Source: Lustribacter sp965277075 (GTDB lineage Bacteria; Vulcanimicrobiota; Vulcanimicrobiia; Vulcanimicrobiales; Vulcanimicrobiaceae). Taken from it: a stretch of DNA of 64,000 bases. The stretch covers positions 1,116,001-1,180,000 of the forward strand of contig OZ255707.1 in NCBI GenBank assembly GCA_965277075.1, written 5' to 3'. This document shows positions 25,709 to 33,931 of this stretch, in pieces. The position numbers and the translations under genes were made by a program. Under the pieces are notes generated by a model. The model did no database searches. It was given only the letters and a program-made list of their open reading frames with translations, and was not told the origin of the DNA. Each line of letters begins with the position of its first letter. The stretch's first letter is position 1.

Positions 25709-27048
25709 GCCGCGCTACCCGCTGCAAGCACGCGCAACGCCCGGTCGAGTTGCGCATCGCGACCGGGCTCACCGCGGACGGCCCCGTCGGGTTCGGCGAC
25801 ACTGATATCCGGGGTGAGCCCCGTGCGGTCGATGAAACGGCCGGCGGCGGTGTAGTAGCGCGACGTCGTCAATTTGATAGCGGAGCCGTCCGGCATCGGA
25901 AACACTTCTTGCGCCACGCCTTTCCCATACGTTCGCGTTCCGACGAGGGTCCCGCGTTTGCGGTCTTGCAGCGCACCCGCGACGAGCTCGGCGCCGGACG
26001 CCGAATCGCGATCGACCAGCACGGCAAGCGGCGTTGGCGGAAGCGCACCGCCGTCCGCCAGCGACACGTGACGCGGACCACGCCGTCCTGCGTTTGCAAC
26101 GACCGGGCCATCTGGGACGAACAACGAGGCAACATGAACGGCCGCCGTCTCGTATCCGCCGCCGTTGCCGCGCAAATCGAAGACGTACGCATGCGCGCCG
26201 CGCGTCGCCAGCCGCTGCATCGCGGCGCGAACTTGCTTCGCGGCGTCGAGCGGAAAGCTGTGGAGTGCGACGTAGCCGACGTTGTCCGGCAGCAAACGTT
26301 CCGTGACGTCGGGCGGCGTCACGCTCGCGCGCGTCACGGCCAACGGCGCAGCGAGTGCGGCCCCATCGCGGACGATGCTCAGGCGGACGACGCTGCCGAC
26401 CGGTCCGCGCAGCGCAGCCGAAACCTGCGCGTCGCTCAACGTCTCGAGCGCAACGTCGTCGACCGCGACGATCGCATCGCCGTCACGCACCCCCGCCTTC
26501 GCAGCCGGCGCACCGGGAAACACCGTTTCGGCGCGCCACGTTTTCGTTGCGGGTTCGAGCGCCAGTTGTAATCCGACGCCGCCGAACGACGCACCATCGA
26601 GTGCGCGCGTGAAGCCTTTCACGTCGCTTGCGGTGAAGAATACGGAATACGGATCGTCGAGTGCGGCGACTTCACCGCGAATCACCGCGTACACGAGGTC
26701 GCGCGTGTCGACACGCCGCCCGTAGCGCCGCAACGCGAGCCCAATTTGGCGTTCGATCGCCGGCACCGCGCCGCGACCGTTCGCGGCGGCATGCATCGCG
26801 GCAACCTGCGGGGCGCGTATCCCGCGCCCGCGCAGGTAGGCGATCAAACCGGTCTGCGCGCCGTCGAGCAGTCGCTGCGTGGTGACGGGCCGATCGTAAT
26901 GATCGACGATCGTCGTGAACGCGTAATCCACTTCGACCAGATCGATCAGCGAGACGTCGGTCGATCCGGCCGACCGCAGCGGCGCGATCGCGACGAGGAC
27001 GCCGAGCAGCGCAAGCCCGCTCCGCTGAAGGAAATGTGCCGTTCGCAT
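25705..27048 (-). CDS. C-terminal processing protease (peptidase S41, PDZ domain), exported
   Basis: The 447-residue protein has an N-terminal signal or anchor (MRTAHFLQRSGLALLGVLVAIAPL), a helical N-terminal domain, a PDZ domain (about 150-225, starting FGGVGLQLALEP) and the S41 catalytic domain. The likely dyad is Ser351 in DRDSASGAEL and Lys376 in RTYGKGVAQ, 25 residues apart as in CtpA proteases. I chose ATG 27048 because it gives the signal peptide; longer in-frame upstream sequence is not protein-like. It is divergent from the glycosyltransferase at 27089 and coupled to purU. Confidence 0.92.
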   Translation of the reverse strand: MRTAHFLQRSGLALLGVLVAIAPLRSAGSTDVSLIDLVEVDYAFTTIVDHYDRPVTTQRLLDGAQTGLIAYLRGRGIRAPQVAAMHAAANGRGAVPAIERQIGLALRRYGRRVDTRDLVYAVIRGEVAALDDPYSVFFTASDVKGFTRALDGASFGGVGLQLALEPATKTWRAETVFPGAPAAKAGVRDGDAIVAVDDVALETLSDAQVSAALRGPVGSVVRLSIVRDGAALAAPLAVTRASVTPPDVTERLLPDNVGYVALHSFPLDAAKQVRAAMQRLATRGAHAYVFDLRGNGGGYETAAVHVASLFVPDGPVVANAGRRGPRHVSLADGGALPPTPLAVLVDRDSASGAELVAGALQDRKRGTLVGTRTYGKGVAQEVFPMPDGSAIKLTTSRYYTAAGRFIDRTGLTPDISVAEPDGAVRGEPGRDAQLDRALRVLAAGSAA

Positions 27049-27088
27049 ACGTCGAGGATAACGCGTGCACCACGGCGATTGGTGCCGC

Positions 27089-28102
27089 ATGCACGTCGCC
27101 GTCGACGCCCATAACCTCGTCGCCGACAACCGCGGCATCGGCCGATACGCGCGTGCCGTCCTCTCACGCGCGATGCGCGAGCCCGATACGGAGTGGACGC
27201 TCGTCGTGCGACGCTTCTTCCCCGATCGTCGCGCACTCACGGCCGCCGTCGCCGGTGCACCGTTCCACGTCGCCCAGCGCGTTCCGCGTGGTGCCGATAT
27301 CGTGTGGTTTCCGTGGAACGGGACGTTTTTGGAGACGCAGGTGCGTTCGGTCGCGACGATCCACGACTGCACGCCGTTCGCCTATCCGGTGGTGAATTCA
27401 CGGCGGCGCGCGACCGAGCAGGGCCCGTTCAAACGAACCGCTTCGACCGCGTCGCGCATCCTCGTGCAATCGACCTACACCGCATCCGAAGTGCAACGCT
27501 GGCTCGGCGTGGAGCGCCGCCGTATGACGGTCACCCCGCTCGCCGCGGACGCGCTCTTCGCGCCCGGACCGGCGGACGCGCTGCCGGCCGAGTTGCGCGG
27601 TCGCCGATTCGTGCTATGCGTCGGCACCCACGAAGAACGCAAAAATACGCCGACGCTCGCGGCGGCGTTCGAGCGCGCCTTTGCACCGGGTGTGATGACG
27701 CTCGTGTTCACCCGTTCGCCCGATCGGCTGCCGCGCGACGCTCGCGTCGTGGCCGCAAACGATGACGTCACGCTTGCTGCGATGTATCGCGCGGCAACGC
27801 TCGTCGCGGTGCCGTCGCTCTCGGAGGGTTTTGGGCTACCGCTCCTCGAGGCGATGGCGAGCGGCGCACCGTGCGTCGCGGCGTATACGTCGGCCCTTCC
27901 CGAAGTCGGGGGGAACGCGGTCGCCTGGGTCCACGCGCCGCGCGACGCCGAAATGTGGTCGCGGGCGCTCCGCGCACTCGCCGCTGACGACCCGGAACGC
28001 GCGCGCCTCGCCGCCGCCGGGCCGGTGCGTGCCGCGACGTTCTCGTGGGACCGATGCACGGCCCAAACGCTCGCGGTCCTTCGCAGCGTCGCGCGCGAGT
28101 GA
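27089..28102 (+). CDS. Glycosyltransferase family 4 (GT-B fold)
   Basis: This product of about 337 residues begins MHVAVDAHNLVADNRGIGRYA, the usual opening of GT4 enzymes, so I prefer ATG 27089 over the GTG at 27065. The C-terminal donor-binding domain has VLCVGTHEERKN and the EX7E motif in SLSEGFGLPLLEAMASG. It transfers a sugar from a nucleotide donor, probably to a surface polysaccharide or glycolipid. Its stop overlaps the GTG start of the DUF2079 membrane protein, so the pair may form a glycan assembly unit. Confidence 0.88.
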   Translation: MHVAVDAHNLVADNRGIGRYARAVLSRAMREPDTEWTLVVRRFFPDRRALTAAVAGAPFHVAQRVPRGADIVWFPWNGTFLETQVRSVATIHDCTPFAYPVVNSRRRATEQGPFKRTASTASRILVQSTYTASEVQRWLGVERRRMTVTPLAADALFAPGPADALPAELRGRRFVLCVGTHEERKNTPTLAAAFERAFAPGVMTLVFTRSPDRLPRDARVVAANDDVTLAAMYRAATLVAVPSLSEGFGLPLLEAMASGAPCVAAYTSALPEVGGNAVAWVHAPRDAEMWSRALRALAADDPERARLAAAGPVRAATFSWDRCTAQTLAVLRSVARE

Positions 28103-29613
28103 GACCGCCGCGCATCGTCGCCGTCGCGTGCGCCGTCTTCATCGCCGTCTATATCGTTCTCGACTTCAACAAGCTCTACGCGCTGCGGTACGGCGCCGAC
28201 ACCGGAACGTTTCTTCAATTTCTCACCGGCTTCGCGCACGGTCGCGGCTCCTGGAACGGAGCCGAATACCGTCCGCATCTCCAGGTGCACGATTCGTGGG
28301 CCCTGTTGACGCTCGTTCCGCTCGTTGCGCTCTGCCCGTACGCCCAGACGCTCCTGGTCGTGCAGGTCGCGGCGATCGCATTCGCTGCGCTGCCGATCGC
28401 AGTGTTTGCCCGCGACTGCGGCGCGGATGAGCGCGGCGCGTCGGCCGTTGCGCTCGCGTATTTGCTTTCTCCGTCGGCGCAGGGCCTGGCCTACGGAAAC
28501 TTCCTCGAAAACGTGTTCGTACCGCTGATTGCGGCGGCCGGCGCGGTCGCAGTGCGCCGGCGCAACGCCGCCGCATCGCTCGTGAGCGCGCAACTGCTGC
28601 TGGGAATCAAAGAAGATCAGGCGCTTTTCCTGGTCTGGTTCGGCGTAGCATGCGCGATGTGGTGGGATCGCCGGATCGGCGTCGCGATCGCGCTACTCGC
28701 CTGCGTCAACGGCATTGCGTTTGTGGCGGCCGAGCATCTCGCGCACGCGGCGCCGTCGCTGCCGGGCTACACGTTCCACGTCGACGATCCACTCTCGAAG
28801 CTCCGCTTTTTCCTCGCCGTCTTGGCGCCGTTCGCGTTCGCGCCGCTCTGGCTCGGACGCGCCCTCCTGCTCGGCGCGCCGCTCGTCGCGGAGCTGACGT
28901 TCAATCGTCCGTGGGCGTTCGCGATCGCCCGGCTCGGCACGCACTGGACCGCGTCGGTCGTGATCGCCGCAACGCTCGCCGCGGCGGTTGTCGTCGCGCG
29001 CCGTCCGCGCTTCGCCGGGCCGATGCTCGTCTGCGCAACGATTTGCGCGCTGACCATCAACGATACGGTTCTCAAGCTCGGACGCTGGCCGTTCGTCGTC
29101 GACGCGCAGGCGTACCATGCGGCCGTTGCTCTGCGGGCCGTGACGCATGACGTCGTCGTTCGCCGTCCCGACGAGGGCGTGTACGTCGTTGCCGCGGCGA
29201 ACCCGCACGTTGTCCTCGAACGGTTTACGCGGAACGAAGGCGGCTATTGCCCGGCCTACGACACGAACGCACGCGCGTTCTTCGCCGGCATGGGCATCGG
29301 AACGTGGCCGGCCGCGACGACGCTCTGCGGCGGAGTTCCCGTGCCCACGATCCCGGCGCCGGCGCCCGGGAACGCGCGGAACGTCCGTTCGGCCTCGGAA
29401 AGATACTGTTCGCCCAGACACGCGACGCCGATCGGACGTCCGGTTTCCGCATCGGCCAGCGCGATGTTCGGCAAATCTTCCGCCGCGCCGGTCAACGGAA
29501 CGATCGCCACGCCGAAGCCCGCGTTGACGAAGCCGCGAATGCTCGTCGACTCGTCGGCTTCGAAGCCGATCGCGGGCACGAAGCCGGCGCGGCGACACAG
29601 CTCGTCGGTGTAA
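28099..29613 (+). CDS. DUF2079-type polytopic membrane protein with an aberrant C-terminus
   Basis: The protein has about nine hydrophobic segments in residues 1-330 and a DUF2079-like start (VLDFNKLYALRYGADTGTFLQFL), a family related to GT-C glycosyltransferases. After about residue 415 (TLCGGVPVPTIPAPAP) the sequence turns into low-complexity Ser/Ala/Pro text that is the exact antisense of the LysR remnant on the other strand. The natural stop seems to have been lost, or the frame happens to stay open to 29613. GTG 28099 overlaps the GT4 stop. The first 410 or so residues are reliable, the last 90 are not. Confidence 0.7.
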   Translation: MRPPRIVAVACAVFIAVYIVLDFNKLYALRYGADTGTFLQFLTGFAHGRGSWNGAEYRPHLQVHDSWALLTLVPLVALCPYAQTLLVVQVAAIAFAALPIAVFARDCGADERGASAVALAYLLSPSAQGLAYGNFLENVFVPLIAAAGAVAVRRRNAAASLVSAQLLLGIKEDQALFLVWFGVACAMWWDRRIGVAIALLACVNGIAFVAAEHLAHAAPSLPGYTFHVDDPLSKLRFFLAVLAPFAFAPLWLGRALLLGAPLVAELTFNRPWAFAIARLGTHWTASVVIAATLAAAVVVARRPRFAGPMLVCATICALTINDTVLKLGRWPFVVDAQAYHAAVALRAVTHDVVVRRPDEGVYVVAAANPHVVLERFTRNEGGYCPAYDTNARAFFAGMGIGTWPAATTLCGGVPVPTIPAPAPGNARNVRSASERYCSPRHATPIGRPVSASASAMFGKSSAAPVNGTIATPKPALTKPRMLVDSSASKPIAGTKPARRHSSSV

Positions 29614-29922
29614 TCGCGTATGGCATGACCGGCTTTGAACGAGATGAACGTCTCAGTGCGGAGATCGGCGAGCCGGACGGAGCTCCGCCCAGCAACGTCA
29701 TGACGTGGCGGAACGATTAGCGCAAAGCGCTGCGTACCGATTTGCGTCCAGGCGATCCCGCGATCGAACGGGCGGCGCAACGGCGATCGCTCGGCTCAGC
29801 GCCGGCTGTGTCATCGACAGTTCGTCGGCGGCGCGAGAGATGTTACGGCGGCGCGCCACCGTGCGGAAGTACACCGGCTGATGGCATTGGACGGCATGGA
29901 GGGGAGCTGCTATGCTTGCCAT
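29256..29922 (-). pseudogene. Broken LysR-family regulator (internal deletion with frameshift)
   Basis: A LysR-type helix-turn-helix (YFRTVARRRNISRAADELSM then TQPALSRAIA) starts at ATG 29922. At about 29790 the frame changes, and the next recognisable sequence is the second half of a LysR effector domain (IGTQRFALIVPPRHDVAG, then FVNAGFGVAIVPL). Roughly 100 residues, including the linker helix and most of subdomain I, are missing. The C-terminal frame stays open to 29256 but nothing after about 29340 looks LysR-like. It is divergent from ubiD (start 29950), the usual position of a LysR gene that controls its neighbour, so this control is probably lost. Confidence 0.78.
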
Positions 29923-29949
29923 CGCCCGTCCTCGCTTGAAAGGCATCTG

Positions 29950-31437
29950 ATGACGACTGTCCTGGAACGCACCGGTTCGCGCGCCGCGCTCGGCCCAGAC
30001 ACGCCGCAAAACGATCTCCGCACGTTTCTCCGCGCCGTGGAAGCGCGCGGCGAGCTCGCGACGGTTCGCGGGGCGCATTGGGACAAAGAGCTCGGCGCCG
30101 TCACCGAGGTGCTGTATCGACAAAAGGTCGAAAAAGCGCCGATGCTGGTCTTCGACGACATCCCCGGTTATGCACCCGGGATGCGCTGCACGTACGGGAT
30201 GTTCGGTTCACCATACCGGTTGGGACTCGGCCTGGGCATGGAGTCGGAGCTCGCCGACGACCGCAAAGCGCAGCTCGACTATTTTCGTAAGAATATCAAA
30301 AAAGCATACAAACAGATCGCGCCGGTGATGGTCGACGACGGGCCGGTGTTCGAAAACATCATCCGTGACGACGACGTCGACATCTTGAAGTTTCCCGTGC
30401 CCGTTCACCACGAACAGGATGGCGGCCGCTACATCGGCACCGCGTGCGGCGTCGTGACGCGCGATCCCGACACCGGCCGCATCAACGTCGGCACCTACCG
30501 CGTGATGGTCAAAGACGGAAAGACGCTCGCGTCGTATATTTCGAACGGCAAACAGGGCCGCATTCACCGCGACAAATATTTGAAGGCCGGCAAACCGTGT
30601 CCGGTCGCGATCATCGTCGGCATCGACCCGATCACGTATCTCGCCGCCGCGTACACGATGGCTGATGCGGTGCCCGAATACGACTGGTGCGGCGGCATGA
30701 TGGACCGGCCGATGGAACTGGTCGAGGGCGAAAGCACGGGGCTGCCGTTTCCCGCGCGCGCGGACATCGTGCTCGAAGGCTGGATTTCTCCGACCGAAAA
30801 AACGCTCGAACGCCCGTTCGGCGAATGGCACGGCTATTACGCCGGCGAAGCGCGCGAAGAGCCGCTGATCACGATCGATCGCATCTACCATCGCAACGAT
30901 CCGATTCTGACCTGCGCGGCGAGCCAGAAACCGCCGCACTCGCATCTCTTCGAGCGCTGCTTTCTGCGCTCCGCGGCGCTCCTCGACTCGCTTGAAGGTG
31001 CGGGCATTCCCGACGTGCGCGGCGCGTGGCTGCATCAGGCCGGTTCCGGCCGGACCTTCGCCGTCGTCTCGATCAAGCAGCGCTATTTCGGACACTCGAC
31101 GCAAGTCGGGCTCGTTGCATCGCAAGTGAATCTGGTCGGCTACATTGCGCGCTGGATCGTCGTCGTCGACGATGACGTCGACCCGACCGACATTCACGAT
31201 GTCATTTGGGCGATGGGAACGCGCTGCGATCCGAAGACGATGACGACCGTGCTCGATCGTTGCTGGTCGTCCCGACTCGACACGATGGTCACCGACTACT
31301 CGCGCCTGTATAATTCACGCATGGTCATCGATGCGTGCCGCCCCTACGAACGGTATGATTCGTTTCCGCCGGTCGCGCAGAGTTCGCCCGAACTCGCCGC
31401 GAGCGTCCGGGCCAAATATCCGGAGCTCTTCAAATAG
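29950..31437 (+). CDS. UbiD family prenylated-FMN decarboxylase
   Basis: The 495-residue protein starts at ATG 29950 behind GAAAGG. UbiD-family segments appear in order: RTFLRAVEARGEL, a metal and prFMN-binding region (INVGTYRVMV), ADIVLEGWI and ERPFGEWHGYY, whose glutamates normally take part in decarboxylation. These enzymes reversibly decarboxylate aromatic or alpha,beta-unsaturated acids using prenylated FMN from UbiX. No UbiX gene is in the window. The gene directly downstream encodes a binding protein whose start overlaps this stop, so substrate uptake and decarboxylation are probably coupled. The substrate is not deducible. Confidence 0.92.
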   Translation: MTTVLERTGSRAALGPDTPQNDLRTFLRAVEARGELATVRGAHWDKELGAVTEVLYRQKVEKAPMLVFDDIPGYAPGMRCTYGMFGSPYRLGLGLGMESELADDRKAQLDYFRKNIKKAYKQIAPVMVDDGPVFENIIRDDDVDILKFPVPVHHEQDGGRYIGTACGVVTRDPDTGRINVGTYRVMVKDGKTLASYISNGKQGRIHRDKYLKAGKPCPVAIIVGIDPITYLAAAYTMADAVPEYDWCGGMMDRPMELVEGESTGLPFPARADIVLEGWISPTEKTLERPFGEWHGYYAGEAREEPLITIDRIYHRNDPILTCAASQKPPHSHLFERCFLRSAALLDSLEGAGIPDVRGAWLHQAGSGRTFAVVSIKQRYFGHSTQVGLVASQVNLVGYIARWIVVVDDDVDPTDIHDVIWAMGTRCDPKTMTTVLDRCWSSRLDTMVTDYSRLYNSRMVIDACRPYERYDSFPPVAQSSPELAASVRAKYPELFK

Positions 31438-32417
31438 CCACGCGGATCGACCGCGTAACGTTCGCGCGCGCGCTCGCCGCGTTCGCCGCCGCCGGCGGCG
31501 CGGCCGGGTTCCGCTTCCGCGACGCGGCGGCGCAAGACCTCGCGAAAGTCACGGTTGCGACGCTCGTCAACGACACGGGCACCGCGGTCCTGTATGCCTT
31601 TCACGCCGGGCTCTTCCGCAAAGCGGGCCTCGACGTCGATCTGCAAGTTCTCTCGAGCGGCGGCGCGGCGGCCGCGGCGGTCGCGGGCGGCGCTGCGCAG
31701 TTCGGTCTCTCGAGTCTGATCGGGGTGATCACGGCACACGACCGCGGCGTCCCGTTTACGCTGGTAGCGCCGGCCGGTATCGTTACACCCGACGTTCCCT
31801 ACTCGCAGTTCGTCGTTCGCAAGGACGCGACGTTCAAGACCGCGGCGGATCTGAACGGCAAGACGATCGGATGCCCGGCGCTCAAGGATCTCGACACGAT
31901 CGCGATCCAAAACTGGGTCGACCAAAACGGCGGCGACTCCAAGACGCTCAAATTCGTCGAGATGCCGGGACCGGTTGCGGTCGCGGCCGTGGAGGAAGGG
32001 CGCATCGACGGGGTCGACTTGAATACGCCCTCGCTCACGCGGGCGCTCGAGAGCGGAAAAGTGCGCGTGTTTGCGCAGATTTTCGACGCGATCGCGCCGC
32101 GCTTCATCAACACGGCGTGGTTTACGACGGCGGATTTCGCGAACGCGAACCAAGCGACGGTCACCCGTTTTGCAGCCGTGATCAACGACGCCAACAAGTA
32201 CTGCAACGCGCACCACGGGGAAACGGTCGCGCTCGTCGCGCAAAATGCGAAGCTCGACGAGAAGCTCGTCGCACGGATGGCGCGGATCACGTTCAGCGAC
32301 GCGCTTCGCCCGCAAGAGATCCAGCCGCTGATCGACGTCGCCGCAAAATACAAGGCGATCTCGAAAGTTTTCGACGCGAAGGCGTTGATCAGTCCGTACG
32401 CGGTGAAGGCGACGTAA
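31434..32417 (+). CDS. NMT1-like solute-binding protein, apparently starting on an ATA codon
   Basis: From 31434 the frame reads TRIDRVTFARALAAFAAAGG, a plausible export signal, then AKVTVATLVNDTGTAVLYAF and HAGLFRKAGLDVDLQVLSSG, a typical NMT1-type binding protein to residue 327. No ATG, GTG or TTG occurs in frame before the GTG at 31725, which would delete the signal and a third of the domain. The best candidate is ATA at 31434: it overlaps the ubiD stop (ATAG), and GGAG sits at 31422-31425, eight bases before. A sequencing error at the start is possible. Its 3' end overlaps a convergent aldolase gene by 29 bp. Confidence 0.8.
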   Translation: MATRIDRVTFARALAAFAAAGGAAGFRFRDAAAQDLAKVTVATLVNDTGTAVLYAFHAGLFRKAGLDVDLQVLSSGGAAAAAVAGGAAQFGLSSLIGVITAHDRGVPFTLVAPAGIVTPDVPYSQFVVRKDATFKTAADLNGKTIGCPALKDLDTIAIQNWVDQNGGDSKTLKFVEMPGPVAVAAVEEGRIDGVDLNTPSLTRALESGKVRVFAQIFDAIAPRFINTAWFTTADFANANQATVTRFAAVINDANKYCNAHHGETVALVAQNAKLDEKLVARMARITFSDALRPQEIQPLIDVAAKYKAISKVFDAKALISPYAVKAT

Positions 32418-33105
32418 GCTTCCGTTCCAGATACGCCCAGTAGTTTTGGATACCGTTGTTCGTGCGCGTCTGTGCGCGTTTCGCGCGCGCGTCCTCGGCA
32501 TCGGGCCAGCGCGTGCGAAAGCCCGTCATCGCGATCGTGATTTGCGCTTTGACCGCGGCTTCCAGATAGATGCCGACGAGCGTGCACTCGCGTATCGTCG
32601 CGCCGACGAACGCGAGGCCGTGGCTCATCAAAAAGACGGCGTCGGCGGTGCCCAGCGTCGCGGCGAGACGCCGGCCGAGGTCGGACGTGCGGATCAACGA
32701 GCACGTCTCATGAAACTTCGGCGGATCGTCGAACCAGACGCCCTCCTTCGCAATCGGGTGCAGCGGCTCGTCGGTCGACGCGAAGATTTGCGAATAGAAC
32801 GCGTGCGTGTGACCGACAGCCGTAACGTCCGGCCGGCTGCGCAAGATTTCCGCGTGGATCGGCCACTCCATATGACGCTCGCCGGTGCCGGCGACGACGT
32901 TCCCGTCGAAGTCGACGAGCAGCAAATCGTCGTGCGAGGCGACCTCGTCCATGCCGATACGCGCGCGCTTCATCCACAACCCGCGACCGTCGGGATCGCG
33001 CCATGAAACGTGCCCGGACGTGCGATCGCCCTGGCCCTCGAGCGCGAGGATACGATGCGACGTCACGAGATCGTCGAGACCGGTGGAGAGATCGACGCGT
33101 TCCAT
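32389..33105 (-). CDS. Class II aldolase/adducin family protein
   Basis: The 238-residue protein has the zinc-binding GHTHAFY motif and a later SHGLAFVG, with GHVSWRDPDGRG near the N-terminus. Members cleave or isomerise phosphorylated sugars, or in aromatic pathways act as decarboxylases or aldolases on hydroxylated acids. The N-terminal HRILALEGQGDRTSGHVS is usual for this group. It is divergent from the methyltransferase at 33128 and convergent with the binding protein. A second member with low similarity lies at 61516. Confidence 0.88.
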   Translation of the reverse strand: MERVDLSTGLDDLVTSHRILALEGQGDRTSGHVSWRDPDGRGLWMKRARIGMDEVASHDDLLLVDFDGNVVAGTGERHMEWPIHAEILRSRPDVTAVGHTHAFYSQIFASTDEPLHPIAKEGVWFDDPPKFHETCSLIRTSDLGRRLAATLGTADAVFLMSHGLAFVGATIRECTLVGIYLEAAVKAQITIAMTGFRTRWPDAEDARAKRAQTRTNNGIQNYWAYLERKLTSPSPRTD

Positions 33106-33127
33106 AGGCGTGTCGTATCATACTGAC

Positions 33128-33922
33128 GTGAAGTCGACCTCCGCGCAGACCTGGGATCCTCTCACCTACGAACGCAGCGCGCGCTTCGTCAGCGACCTCG
33201 GTGCGAACGCGCTCGCGCTGCTGGATGCGCGAGCCGGCGAACGTATTCTCGACCTCGGTTGCGGCGATGGTGCGCTCATGCAAACGCTCGCGAACACCGG
33301 CGCGGCGGTTGTCGGCGTCGATACCGCTCCCGCGTTCGTCGAAGCGGCGCGCGCGCGTGGCCTCGACGTGCGGCTGGAGAGCGGCGAAGCGCTGTCCTTC
33401 GAAGGCGAATTCGACGCCGTCTTTTCGAATGCCGCACTGCATTGGATGCGCGCTACCGGCGCGGTCGTAACCGGCGTGCATCGCGCGCTCGTTCCCGGCG
33501 GCCGTTTCGTCGGCGAATTCGGCGGTCACGGCAACGTCGGCGCGATTCGAACGGCGCTTGCCGCCGTTCTCGCCGGCTACGGAATCGACGCGCACACCGT
33601 TTCACCGTGGTACTTCCCGACGGCTGATGCCTACCGCCTCGGCCTGCAGGCGGCGGGTTTCACCGTCGATGCGATCGAGCTGCACGCACGCCCGACGCTG
33701 CTCCCCGGCGACCTGAACGATTGGCTATTCGTCTTCGCGCAGTCGTTCGTTGCGCCGCTCGCTGCGGGAGAACGTGCGGCGGTCTTCGCGGCGACGACCG
33801 AGTTGCTCCGGCCGGTGTTGTTCGACGGCGAGCGCTGGACCGCCGACTACGTGCGGTTACGCTTTGCCGCGCATCGCGGCGGCTTCGGCGAAGCCGAAAC
33901 GCGACAGATTCACGGAACGTGA
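33128..33922 (+). CDS. SAM-dependent methyltransferase (class I), C-terminus supplied by a repeat element
   Basis: The 264-residue protein has the SAM-binding motif ILDLGCGDGALMQTL, the acidic strand VVGVDTAP, and FDAVFSNAALHWM, which resembles the trans-aconitate methyltransferase group. I chose GTG 33128, 22 bases from the divergent aldolase start. The last 13 residues (GFGEAETRQIHGT) are encoded inside the 50-bp repeat (33882-33931), so the original C-terminus was probably replaced when the repeat arrived. Its stop lies five bases before the convergent antiporter stop. Confidence 0.86.
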   Translation: MKSTSAQTWDPLTYERSARFVSDLGANALALLDARAGERILDLGCGDGALMQTLANTGAAVVGVDTAPAFVEAARARGLDVRLESGEALSFEGEFDAVFSNAALHWMRATGAVVTGVHRALVPGGRFVGEFGGHGNVGAIRTALAAVLAGYGIDAHTVSPWYFPTADAYRLGLQAAGFTVDAIELHARPTLLPGDLNDWLFVFAQSFVAPLAAGERAAVFAATTELLRPVLFDGERWTADYVRLRFAAHRGGFGEAETRQIHGT

Positions 33923-33931
33923 ATTCTCTAT
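33882..33931. repeat. 50-bp two-hairpin repeat, copy 2 (at the 3' end of the antiporter gene)
   Basis: It is 48/50 identical to 6263-6312; the two differences are at 33914 and 33925. Both hairpins are kept; the second becomes GATTCAC-ggaac-GTGAATT, with one G-T wobble. It supplies the antiporter stop codon (33928-33930) at the same internal position at which copy 1 supplies the pgm stop. On the forward strand it encodes the last 13 residues and stop of the methyltransferase. Confidence 0.8.
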
